From NCBI GenBank assembly GCA_020638975.1, contig JACKHN010000036.1:1-59747 (forward strand): a stretch of 59,747 nucleotides of DNA, given 5' to 3'. The notes under the pieces were generated by a model. The model had not been told where the DNA came from. It ran no database searches and worked only from the letters and a program-made list of their open reading frames with translations. The position numbers and the translations under genes are program-made. This DNA is from Planctomycetaceae bacterium. Its GTDB lineage: Bacteria > Planctomycetota > Planctomycetia > Pirellulales > Pirellulaceae. Shown here in pieces: positions 24,401 through 27,477 of the stretch. How positions within the stretch are numbered: the stretch's first letter is position 1; each line of letters starts with the position of its first letter.

Positions 24401-26216
24401 GAACAGTCAACGCAAATCCAGAGTCAAACTCAAACCGATGAGCCGCACCCGTGTCGTCTACAATGGTGAACGTGTCGGCGTTACCGACACCGCCGCGGAA
24501 GTCGTTGCCGCCTAGAATGACGGAGACAACTTGGCCGTCGTTGAACTTATTTTGAAATTCCTCACGCAAGCCAGCCACACCGTTCCCGAGATCGACAAAC
24601 CGGTCGCCCTCCAGACGCAGCAGATTTCCAGCGATTGTCGCGGATACTCCGAAACTCGCCGTGTTGATTGCAGTGGCAATCACGTTCGTCACCTGGGCTT
24701 GCGTCAGGGAAGACGAGAAGGGGATTCGGATTGCCGTTGGATCGTTGACGACGGGCGGTTCATTGGCATCAAACTCGAACTTACGAGTTTGCCCTGCGCT
24801 GTCCGTAATGTGGAAGAAACTGCCATCCTGGAAAGTGGTGCCGCTACCGGTGATGACAAGAGCGGCGCCTAAGTCCGTATTGTCCGACAAGTCGGTCGCC
24901 GTGTTATAGCTGCTACCAACTCCCGTCAGCCGCAACGGCGAGTAGTTGATCGTGCGATTCCCAACCTTCGCAGATGTGCTGCCCGAATTGAGCGAAGCTA
25001 CGATTAACTCTCGCGCAACGGGATGCGAATTGATTGCTTCGATGACTTCCTGGGCAGTCGCCTCCTGTCCCGCTTGCGAATTCAGGTCGAGGAAGACGAC
25101 GTTCGCAACAACGTTGACTCGCAATGCCGGAGCACCAGCAGCACGAGTTCCCAGCGCCGTCCTCGACACGACAACGTCAATATCTTGTTCGTCGGGGCGA
25201 ACCGCCGTGAATTGCAGGACCGCTTCGTTGTTCGAATTGAAATCAGACGAAATCGTTACGGCAGGTGAGAGGTGCAGTGGTTCGAGAGGAGCCGCTTCAG
25301 TAGTTCCAATGCGCAGGCGGAACGTACCCGGGCCAATGACCGCCCCGGTATCCGGATGTTGCAGCATGTCCAAGTTCTGCGCAAACGTCAGCACGACCCG
25401 GTCAGTCGCGGCGTCGTAGGCGACATCAATCGGCTTCACAACGACGTCGTCCGTGTTGCGAACACTGGACGCTGTAAAAATCAGCTGATAGAAGTCTGGG
25501 TTTTCGGCAGAACGCGCCGTGGGATTGCCCAGATCATCGTTCTCGACGAACAGATCATCGTCGTTAAAGTAGACTTCGATTTGGTTTCTAGCCTGAGAGA
25601 TCGCGCCCGTATTCAATCGCGTGATTGGCTGCGGCACAACGGCCACAACCTGTGCGCCAAGATCCAGCGTAAACTCAATCGTGTCCTTGGCGCTATCGCC
25701 ATCGCCGTCGTTCGAAGCAGCAACGAAATCTTCGTTTCGGAGATTCTTCAGCGGGTTTGCAGAGCCAGCGCCAAAAATCTCGACGCGATAGACGTCGTCG
25801 GGCAGCGTCTCGGCGAACCGCACGACGACCTCGTTCTCGTCTGGAGCAGCCGCTACGCCAATGAAACCCGGAGTGACGATCTGATCGTCCGCACTCCCGA
25901 AGAGCCCGTCGAGACCGCTCCGGGTAATACGAATCGCATTGAGCGTGGTAGCGTCAATGCGCTGATCTTCATCAAAGCGAATATTGAGCTCGCGAGGTGC
26001 GACACTGCGCACGTTCGCGCTGGGATCCTCGACCGAAAATAAAACACTGTTATTTGGCTGAATGCCCGCTAAGCGAGGGCCGGCAGCTAGCAAACGACGA
26101 TCTTCCAACTTCTCTAAAAGAAGCCGGCGTTGCGACGTTCGCTCCTGGTCCGCCTTTCGCTTAAAGCGAGTGCGTTTCGAGCCAAATAGCGTTTCGTGAG
26201 AACGTCCAATCGACAT
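459..26216 (-). CDS. Giant multidomain LEDRRLLA/dockerin surface protein (~8585 aa)
   Basis: The ATG at 26216 has a GAGGG 8 bases upstream; an in-frame TTG lies two codons earlier. Order by approximate residue: basic N-terminus and LEKLEDRRLLA (34-44); bacterial Ig-like region (50-430); 'FEFD' repeats (430-1010); metzincin-like domain without its zinc motif (1030-1205); PPC-like domain (1230-1350); right-handed beta-helix segments with WGGI and ISYGGG rungs (about 1650-2300); more PPC-like domains (2530, 2750, 2970-3110 and 4035-4190); choice-of-anchor L-like domain containing FASEEYNE (3480-3720); a long FEFD array (4650-6180); GEVED domain (6245-6330); further FEFD copies (6380-6810); about 13 cadherin-like/tandem-95 modules (6830-8375); a dockerin pair (8378-8450), the QAEGES motif and an acidic tail. 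It is probably secreted or displayed on the surface as an extended adhesin-like fibre. The dockerin implies a cohesin-like or self-association partner. Function is inferred from architecture only; the reading frame is uninterrupted. Confidence 0.9.
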   Translation of the reverse strand: MSIGRSHETLFGSKRTRFKRKADQERTSQRRLLLEKLEDRRLLAAGPRLAGIQPNNSVLFSVEDPSANVRSVAPRELNIRFDEDQRIDATTLNAIRITRSGLDGLFGSADDQIVTPGFIGVAAAPDENEVVVRFAETLPDDVYRVEIFGAGSANPLKNLRNEDFVAASNDGDGDSAKDTIEFTLDLGAQVVAVVPQPITRLNTGAISQARNQIEVYFNDDDLFVENDDLGNPTARSAENPDFYQLIFTASSVRNTDDVVVKPIDVAYDAATDRVVLTFAQNLDMLQHPDTGAVIGPGTFRLRIGTTEAAPLEPLHLSPAVTISSDFNSNNEAVLQFTAVRPDEQDIDVVVSRTALGTRAAGAPALRVNVVANVVFLDLNSQAGQEATAQEVIEAINSHPVARELIVASLNSGSTSAKVGNRTINYSPLRLTGVGSSYNTATDLSDNTDLGAALVITGSGTTFQDGSFFHITDSAGQTRKFEFDANEPPVVNDPTAIRIPFSSSLTQAQVTNVIATAINTASFGVSATIAGNLLRLEGDRFVDLGNGVAGLREEFQNKFNDGQVVSVILGGNDFRGGVGNADTFTIVDDTGAAHRFEFDSGFALTVPTSGAGIANGEQFIIRFNDAMTPVEVVFEFEDTAIADGLIGGAGTVPIDFTVADSQQTLAAAIVRAIRSKVDDGTLTGIQPVYTANGEIHLGGSSLHEVLTRFVVNVPVDGMAITNGDTFEIRFNDQLTAPTVVRFEYDDIAINDGVVGGNVKISFNKSDDRATLANAISAAIQTKIDDTTLAGVTQQVSLDNTRVVLSGTSFHSVSQPGPVGVGLTGLPGPQLAGAFAIPLVPDVSFTSTEIARSIAQSVNQNLAGVGVTATARGNQISFSGERSIEGLGLVAGLQETIQARFDAGPVMVVKTAAVNSLPDGSKIVIRDDRGTSRVFEVDRDLARNLTDPTASRIALNGTEDVEQIAQKVVDAINAAGFRVTATALRDRIYLTNDRDVQIDRLAKALEATSQSLIISSEISARPFLLDLPGGSDEPGHRDFPAEVGQGIEQHINTQFGKNGHDETPGVTTVLYNFQQVYGVDSQNVPLNNAITGQQKLRAREAFQLWGNYLGVQFLETASDGLTIVTGDLNVIDPALPDVLEFAANQFRVRIDPLFADGMLVMDSAFQWNEDLGGDWFLNTMVGIGSMLGLDLANDLSPTELMARFTAPLDPLTLQNTPYFNAPDPEPIFPGNADILHGQQLYRPDGVDVDLYRFQVDLDPGRRGLVTAETFAERLPNSSLLNTVLSLYRENEDGTRELIARNDDYYSRDSYLELELEAGVYYIGVSASGNTGFDPTIDNTGFGGTSQGKYDLRLNFRSRVDAEDAIRDADGAPTLLDGDADGTPGGVYDFWFQTQPLNRVLTITGSGASFVDGQVLTLTNNQGLVRRFEFDSSPDSSPTVSPGNIRLKFTPTTTPETIASLLVTKIRDPLNGFGTTMVANVNADNLKQVILGSADGQSASERAVSLSNGFVGVEIKGRTIFVDKLAGPNADGSLARPFNSIAKAGVPNAFAAAKPNDIVRIVGNGGTDSNIDTIGDNFAYEIGVGALAGQLLEDGTEMSVPKGVTVMVDPGSIFKMRRSRIGVGSSSLTVDRSGGALQVLGTPDRNVIFTSWFDESIGRDTHQPRTTPARGDWGGIVLRSDVDRSESRSSLEDQGIFLNYINHADIRYGGGGGVVIDGIQQVVRPVQIIQTRPTVTFNRITQSADAPISATPNSFEETNFHSPQYQSAGEFTSDYDRVGPDFSFNTLLNNSTNGVFIQLDTPAVDTLRTLKVSARFDDTDIVHVLSENFVIEGSAGDPFLDLARPAVNLITFTPRTGGELTPQTYQYKVTFVDINGFEGRPSRATSSVTLTAANTAIQLNQLPPATGDFVKRRIYRTDSSQGGVYSLVAELNASDTVFVDGALAQSTILQRDPPDVDAVTSVPQTRGSLAQGTYNYRVVFVDAQGREGAASDATADVAIMGTPAEGGVALTGLPPVNGEFVSRRLYRSTVGGISPYTLAAELDASSPNYTDDGFTLGGALDPGALGVVRARPHARLAIDPGSVVKLEGARIEGDFGAQLIAEGTDGLPVIFTSRLDDTYGAGGTFDTNNDDGQANGESLPGPGNWGGIFLGHLSSGSIDHAVISYGGGITRVEGTFAGFNVIEVHQADLRLTNSIIENNAEGVGGQGPLDRFGRGYNLPATIFVRGAQPIIVDNIIRDNNTLYDPAKSAANLQMPVITINANSLIHDNLVDIGRSTGEIDRITRYGDNAGPLVRGNQLDNNALNAMVVRGEILSTQSIWDDTDIVHVLTNQFDQQDIRNGQRKWAFDEIVIPEHHTYGGLRLQSSPTESLVVKMLGAGQLNNNFNLFDDGRISNRNRYNGAGFTASGNPVGIEDRIGGSLHVIGQPGFPVVITSLHDDTVGAGVQPDDTPQTDTNNNGIATIPRPNDWRSVLLDQNSNDRNVEIITELESPDAVAPGVNATTDTSQIVGDLAPNEQSGDDNLRMGFEIHGFLNEPGDIDVYGFNAAAGTELWLDIDRTAFTLDTVIEVLDSNGNVLARSNDTLSDTGGVDFISPSLQPNLVSPLQKSPEPYVPKHASGLTKDYYSWNPLDAGLRFALPGNSGSRSTYHVRIRSNDGLTSGIYQFQIRTQEADEFPGSTVRYADIRYANNGIEVIGLPAHSPLIGEAAEDEELSGFAASNNNIDVDLNNPGRRPQDIGNLLTSDRVAIGVAGSLSANDVDFYTFDVNYESITNPNARDANHHKAAVIDVDYADALVRLNSTISVYKETTDDFGNINRNLVLIARDSNVADDRSGPLAGADLSDLSRGSVGPKDPFLGPVELPESRYYVAVTSDAQMPQELQQFTLANPPNPLVRLEPINSVRRIAEDHIGSSGGSTSEAPVVPVLFDTSFAGTGTNLWSVTTNRASDPGHELNAAFDYSRSGANQSSDSEPNDTIATAQNIDNSLWSRVANPNIGNFFGNNPNYSTQVPHTTVNGTGNGSYDYFSFTVANAGDVGVFDIDFGDTGGPGSFDADLALFNASGQLLTLSFNDPTSWGGQGSVSTNDPIIQHTFSAPGTYVIGVASWVSFPSTGGFTGATIPSGATYQLNVSLENHPLTAGVSGNQSFYFGDQAAGNQVTAGARGGLVSNPFSLKGYSAEDIPAVYFSYFVDSDDADQFRLYVVEESGAETLLASSNASDLSGGVQELFEGDFGWRQARATLGQVAGKENLRLRFDFNRLGTNPIEGAYVDDIIIGFAERGEMVTNAGTSGTFVPNPNRVASDVTVGDYQLEIRSADEFGSSVVEFDPTLPLGGVRVGPDIGLILNRTIDTNDRLAHETTLVAPRGDQVVDGQTFAINDGVDEVVFEYEDPELGNGVAAGNVEIRFKSFNSTLGMFVADADHIIARRIRDAVNSPQVQTRLDITAATSDGKATGTSSTSNRVDLFGGAIVEQPDPFSITEVTNDATQLRDVLAGNGIVFEGTPRYTGGSNSAGLFTGGLPILGMERGIILSTGDARAADGPNSTDTLVGRSSLRGDADLDAEFALDPTTGPVTEDSTSLEFDFRMVDGFGLDVDGTLNLNFVFASEEYNEQLGTDFSDVLAIFVDGQNIALVPGTTDRVSVATVHSGNPFDLSGATGQNPTMFINNDPQDGGRFLEEFGYDGLTRKITASLPLNAGMHSIKIVIADVGDTSGDSAVFIEANSLADAPFVLPPTGIQNVRHTGFGDQNLFRPQGQVKIHSNTITQPKTAGIVADAGLRQSDGQLSQARDAVVPTGFATSVPIRLQQPSPGPVRNLVAQNNTPSLGGYTPGVSIVNNTIDSAGLIGIHVSGDTVPWELTTLDGDSVCDGTLFQVTAFGQTVRFEFEDINGSPGPCGSGVSGGDGWSNGNIPVFYMRSDSSVYSFFHPIINPSSAGRLTGYDELEMAIAIKDAIDSSVLVSNDSTLVAQAIVGASRISGDGTPNGGNPAVYVEHASAVTAISGGGGLANIRRTALGRAPQPFSKVVNNTVFGHDGTASSFPESNAEPNDTLANAVDTLQGTQRTPLSYTATGRIDDTINFRENLERDVDFYQFELNIGDRVTIDVDANSNGSGLNSILRLFDSAGEEVAINFASGAPGEIASGNDPFIEYRATANGTYYAAVSSFGNDRYSPFSLANRTAGGTTGDYDIEINVRSPQTYIVTLDNNAAGALTIEDVEGTVQTINIPGGPRHPEIAVALANAINGNSALNNRQDLPNGAFGVANPNNPVTAQAYGSIAQDRLSTDRAPSNPRDSAERYVVIRDAWTVVASGTGVRVQSPTFSGNGANNVDGLLQERGILVSEQATPTLLNNIVANTQIGIQQSAFISDSQGPADSDGAIGGLVVGGTLYQHNALQDSNLPLTTQDFNVSLGNSEPLFVNSAAGNFLPAPFSFAIDSAIDSLVERDEFESIKDAVGLALSPVLAPDTDGRGQLRVDDTRVSTPQGFGGQVFKDRGALDLADFIGPSVTLVNPQDNDSRGIDVDPSVSIVQLESGVYANFTLQIVDGFEAADPFPGIGVDDNTLGGRNVQVSEGGLQLDVKGPVVTLSENGVFLREGIDYTYRYNTTSNTVVLTPLSGIWPNDKVYQITVNNRDRFVIDAQSGKDVDDTTSFKITNDLGDTATFEFDKGFSLAVAKTLGLQVPAVGAGANGIVDGQRFTINDGSLALGSPVTFEFDQNNNWASTARRIAFPSGGTADQIADAIVNALASAHLPAVNAQGQPLAVQPNRLSVPLVPRNLGGGLVHVGATDAHRVDVGSSALTSTVSNTVLRVPPGPQVGTPAIRDQDRLSVTHNGTVSVFEYEQVTQSTSALPVGNPGQATLSVLDRTVFPTNVPFDILIEGEQITVGQVTLGTGTTATFGNLQRGVNGTTPFFHANGVRVSNPTTPSNPIFFTIFDTPEVIATATALALSTPLPNGFDLEIDAFHIGSGIIEMSGLTDQVFNVASSGLIATRGQLPVGITVPAAGGAAIADNETFTVTNGSLTFVFELSSNGLAPSTPGNVVIPFGAGDSAETIASTIASYLNGTNTGGTTLAIGATPIADGFIRLDAQPNHMIDVSNTVLTRQMEIGGVRDGEVITLRENTTATTIELDSDGVFGTTSRNFVVSFTQADTHLDLAQKITDKIIEAKVGLAPEHSGNGEINIGGVPGVHQLRTSQPSSFTIEGSPGVSPSTTLILPSLPGIQVRPEGAIAFADGDTFTIANKFVTAVFEIDKDGVSQDLNGDMLPDNFVVTMTPGDTQAQVVTAVISALNVANVRFNLGLAPVDRGSGVIALNAPVDVELLTNGLTSQNLLTGLTDGDSFTVNDGTRTVTFEFENLSPPSGTPNGVASSSVAITYVDGAFVETISNAMRVALAGANLGLNPTVPNPGSGRVELGDSTRHITDVGNSALGLEGFAGGANAIQVRTMFTEAEVASAIVAGINSASSRVGGISARLRGGSTVFVDITDAAGAPANFVSGFAAINGIDNFFLSAVKDVAGNSLKGNQSTDETVFTILLPGVGLDFGDAPQPFAGADTYPTLFKSNAARHVIGDGTLRLGSGVDAEKDGQPTLAADGDNSDHSIQLMNSNISLLGSAPFSIQVPTGGGADLTNGETFTITRGGRATVTFTFVLGTGAANTSQIGYAVTDTADEIANKIVAAIAAQSTLALRPSNLGSGVVSIGGTPSLTVGVANSSFVLTGEPLRQLILPLRLIVSDASTLDNQRFVVSDGLGNSRTFEFDTNASGVASGIVPINLTGTEDADAVAAAVVAAVTELSGEANSGVVTFSGIGPGHTIDVTNASSLSVDRSLASGETFVLNDGSNPTIVFEISVNGASVAADHVAVSISSGATDAEVTEAIRSTIQSQLSRLDGLTPLAPNDHTVTLAFQRSDKLDLSSSSLRQANRIPNSLLTTGAGLAIEIPSVARLEFPANGGAGVTDGDFFTINDGINPELRFEFADDGSFNGILLSFNASFTKQNLVDLVLTAIQTEVAAGRLNGVTPVDLGNGILDLQPLPRVRVDTTGTNGHVHQTSHVADGDAFEINDGDPLHASVTFEFDLGGGGVSIAGARPIPFSLGDSANNVAAKVEAAIKSATLTTNLLGSAAHPVVPVNLGAGVVDLATAAGARVTPIGTPPFAITGKAGGIADGQQFTVSDGNRTWTFEFDRNGKFVEGRNQIKYVSGADANAVGAAVAAKIDGALPTLAASDLGDGVVLLQVADEDGVRFNGILVPGQSTSITVTSSGTGLLDAWFDFNHDGDWNDPGEQVLKNAVVHAGENRLSVTVPQELPSNSPLGDTYARFRLSSAGDLLPTGLAVDGEVEDYKVRVLNNAAPVANPSVLVDITIAEDSSDSVIDLFSPPAFQDVNLTDGNGDFLTFTVGTRVLTIEQDGATIREGDSITIFAADGVDSRTFEFDRDGIVTSGNVAVPYTVASSSADLASSLANQITAQRYGLTTTTLATDATILLTGEGAVLLGPVFSGISVSTGLSIEILQAGATLEEGGTVTIANANDSASRTFEFDNDGVTATGNVAVPFTSTATRAELAAALAAEINRVSSTAYNVGAVVGTNNNAVVRLGGQGTISFGSVFDAVSQVSDTTLRVLQSGQNIPEGATVTISPTQGVPQTFEFTTDGVVVAGNNLVVYNAMQSQDQIAGLLAQAITQAAFGVVATVDPLQPALIRLSGSNSVVLSSGFNGLGIGTASGLQLREDGSTLIDNSTVTISTANGLASRTFEFDSNGVVAPGHLPVVFDSGSTAAEIMDRLAAQIAASNYGVIATIDPLDGTILRLSGSGAVAFDFEFVDLRLVSDEPILVPSIDIDGQSLRLDYQPNQNGIVNVTVRATDQGGLFAERTIQVLVAQVNDLPSSAGVVDATLVTPSTACQVTISNLDLSDAFNETIDLCEDQAITITLRGQDGDPLPLERQQLTFENFDQSNANGVITGITSNTGDRETGQFVFTPNANFNGVGTIVFTVRDDGSAGASFQQQSAPFTLTLNVASVNDPPTGINQVGAGAVSTAEDTSVMITLVGDDDGNMTTTEGQSLTFSIVNFPTNGTFVSGVAADGTVTAPVINNTVTIEYLPNPNFNNNSNSPSGPDRFTFSVTDDGTPPETSVMPGTVEVNVSATNDAPIPEVVSATTTTSTICQPLPGALMTGVDLTQSVSTCEDHVTTLTFGGSTGDDESSQVLTFTLLSAPGQGSVNVAVGNTIPSSTLVYTPVAGFNGTTTFVVRATDNGQTNGAADPLTEDLTVTISVESINQAPVASNTTLTTAEDSARAIQLSELPAVDGDPDVVQVLRYFVVPAAGLPITRTVNGTLSGINTTTGEVIGQLVYTPNPNFNGSDSFMFRVQDDAQAGNPPNRFSNSATVSLTVTPVNDPPVANPQSVTTNEDTAISITLTGNDGDADVVQTLTYEISTTPARGTLTMTAPDVFSYLPAANFNGTDTFTFRVRDNGTNPANLLSADATVTITVNPLNDAPQFTIGQPLNVLEDSGPQTVIAWASGIRPGPISATDEAGQIVSFTTSNSNSSLFLASGQPSVSSSGTLTFTPAPNAVGQAVLTVIATDSGSGVSPHVNASVPQTVTLTVTGVNDAPQFIKGPNQSTNEDGGLQVVPNWASNIAPGPVQAIDEANQSLQFVVNFVTTGNLAFEAGFEPKISTAPSTLGQLSYQPKANTNGTATVTVTLRDGGDGAPPNQNLSQTETFTITVNPINDAPEFTPGANVSVNEDAGLVRITNWATNVRPGPAAATDESSQALSFVANTIGFTGGLTFTTAPFVEPLTGDLVFQTSPNKWGTATVTVRLQDTGSGTAPHVNTSALHTLTINVASVNDPPEFTLGANQQLTEDAPAQTVFGFVSSIRPGPTSANDEAGQSVSFVATNNNNSLFSVQPAISANGTLSYTPAANKNGIAIVTVDAQDSGSNVTPNINSAKKTFTITLAAVNDAPTLVVPATQIVAEDLLLGIGGIVAADIDVAEGTGLVQVSFRATNGTVSLNTNVAGGVLASQVTDNGTSTVSVLAPLAQINTTLANQNAQSQPTGLTYRGKPNFNGQDQIVVTVDDLGNTGSSGVLKVSGTVPITVSAVNDPPVLANPVADMTVNEDAPATIVELFPQVFNDPDVLSNNDRLTIRVVGNSNPLVATTAVSGTSLTITPVADASGETLITIEAADVSGEFVQDTFRFTVLPVNDPPTTVNDSFTVPGSNATVLAVLNNDSDKDSVINPATVAIVSAASGGSVVANANGTVTFTPNVGFSGQTSFTYSVNDTEGATSAPATVTVTVNEPPVANPDSVTTKQGTPVAITVTANDTDKDGTVVNSSVAITQQPANGTVSVASTGVVTYTPNLAFSGTDNFRYTVRDNIGGVSTPGTVTVTVTPFRPWQNPVDKVANGANGALDVSGDGFASAIDVLLIINRINSQGSGPLPVPTPGNQPPPFYDVNGDGQVSPLDALLVINFLNSAGSSQAEGESFLVQSDVLGLAEGEGTAAVLVSEFTPGYRQSRFSAATEMPPALHDELVAPWSVANRFASDSLVESSVNGYRDGIHSSPEEAFRVSLELDDVLTDLAYCRASDDELPSHNHLADAALTDLLEQDLLRGDG

Positions 26217-26964
26217 GAACAAACCCTCAGATTAGGGGAGCGCTTTTAGGGCGCGATTGATTGGCAGAGTTCAGTAAAAACCGATGTATTAACTAGACAA
26301 TACCGCCGCCTTGAGACGCCCTAGGAGGCCTCTCATTTGCGCTAAATCCGGTCATAGTACACAGTTTCCGTAGATTTCATCGATTATAGTTGGCGCTGAA
26401 CCCATTGCAAGAAATTGGGAAACCACCGGGATCTGCGCCGCCATTCTTCCTAGATTAACACCGCAAAGGTGCTCCGGCAGACACACTAAGGACATCCAGA
26501 ACACCCCCCATTCAAACGATACATTCAACCCCTACCAAGTCTCGCAACTAGCCGCTGATTACGGCCCGGCTAGGAGCCTGTCCGGTTCTGTACATACGAT
26601 GGGCCTCCACAACGGGCCTCCAAAGCCCGTCGGTCAACGAATTAGCAACGCGACGGCTTCGGAGAGTCGTCCTACGTCACAGCGCACGGTATCCGGACAG
26701 ACTCCAAGTAGATCTTGGACGCACTTGCAGCACGCTAGTTCCGTAAACGGAGGAAATGTGCAGAAAGCCTGAGTCAGGTGCGGAATCGGGCGAGAAGGTG
26801 TTGCGAAACGCAACACTCTAATAAATGCGGTCTGAGCCGCGATGGGCGTTCGCGCTGACACCACGAAAAACCGGCTGCATCCCTTTCGGCGAAAATGCTT
26901 CGCCAATCGGAACACAGCCGGTTGATTGAATTTTATAGTGTTCTTTAAGACACCACTAACTTGG
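26217..26964. other. Intergenic region upstream of the giant gene
   Basis: This 750-base gap separates the DUF3467 gene from the giant gene, both on the minus strand. It holds the terminator described separately (26865-26923). The rest should contain the promoter and a long 5' leader of the giant gene, but I cannot assign -35 and -10 boxes with confidence. A 9-base direct repeat GGGCCTCCA occurs at 26601 and 26614 with a period of 13. A 93-codon minus-strand reading frame at 26634-26915 runs through the terminator hairpin, and I do not regard it as a gene. Confidence 0.6.
26865..26923 (-). terminator. Intrinsic terminator after the DUF3467 gene
   Basis: Read on the minus strand, AACCGGCTG (26923-26915) pairs perfectly with CAGCCGGTT (26877-26869), and a T-run follows (AAAAA on the plus strand at 26866-26870). 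The region between the arms contains a second, imperfect stem (TTGGCGAA with TTCGCCGA). It lies about 45 bases beyond the stop codon at 26969 and should end the minus-strand transcript there, insulating the giant gene from it. Confidence 0.8.
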
Positions 26965-26968
26965 AGGG

Positions 26969-27337
26969 CTACTGGCCTTGGCGGTTCTTCAGCCGCTTCT
27001 GGATGTCTGTCTCAAGAACTCCGAAGACCGCCTCGTGACGCTGAACAGACATGTTCAGGGCGGCTAAGAGGCGCTTTGCCGTGTAGTAATTGACGATGAT
27101 CCGCTGCTTCACCTGAATCGGATCCTTTGGAACACCCACGGGTTGTGGGTTCAGGCCGAAATCGATGATCAGCTCTTCAGGCGAACCGGTCACCCGGCAG
27201 AAATTCGCGTACAGGGCGATCGCCCCCAGATCTTCGACCTGAACCTGAACCATTTGTTGAGCTTGCTCGGCTGGTGCCGCAGCCTCTCCCGCCTTTGGTG
27301 CATCCTTTTCGGCTGCCTTTTCTGCTGCTTTCGCCAT
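26969..27337 (-). CDS. DUF3467 family protein
   Basis: A 122-residue soluble protein. I chose the ATG at 27337 (MAKAAEKAAEKD) because GGGAG lies about 10 bases upstream; a longer form starting 12 codons earlier lacks such support. Residues 1-40 are a low-complexity Lys/Ala/Glu tail. From about residue 42 the sequence (VQVEDLGAIALYANFCRV, then ELIIDFGLNP, then VKQRIIVNYYTAKRLL) follows the layout of DUF3467, a small family of unknown function. It is the last gene of the minus-strand cluster, 140 bases after the M50-HlyD gene, and a strong terminator follows. The gap is long enough for a promoter of its own, so membership in the same transcript is not certain. The molecular role is unknown. Confidence 0.75.
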   Translation of the reverse strand: MAKAAEKAAEKDAPKAGEAAAPAEQAQQMVQVQVEDLGAIALYANFCRVTGSPEELIIDFGLNPQPVGVPKDPIQVKQRIIVNYYTAKRLLAALNMSVQRHEAVFGVLETDIQKRLKNRQGQ

Positions 27338-27477
27338 GAGTCTTGTCTCCCAATCGATAGAAACTAAAGTCAAGTATCGGCGTCTCCCAACACGGGGTGC
27401 GCCACGAAAATGTGATCAATTCCAGTCAAGTTCGACGTACAAACGCCTTGCCAACCTGAATCGTTTCATCCCATTCA

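Noticed and set aside
459..26216. CRISPR-like or DNA-level tandem repeats inside the giant gene
   Set aside because: The repetition is at protein level; the FEFD and cadherin-like units have diverged at the DNA level and their spacing is irregular.
26581..26640. Possible insertion-sequence remnant around the GGGCCTCCA direct repeat
   Set aside because: Only a 9-base repeat with a 13-base period; no inverted ends, transposase fragment or target duplication.
26634..26915. 93-codon minus-strand frame in the gap before the giant gene
   Set aside because: It runs through the terminator hairpin, has no ribosome-binding site that I can see and resembles no family.
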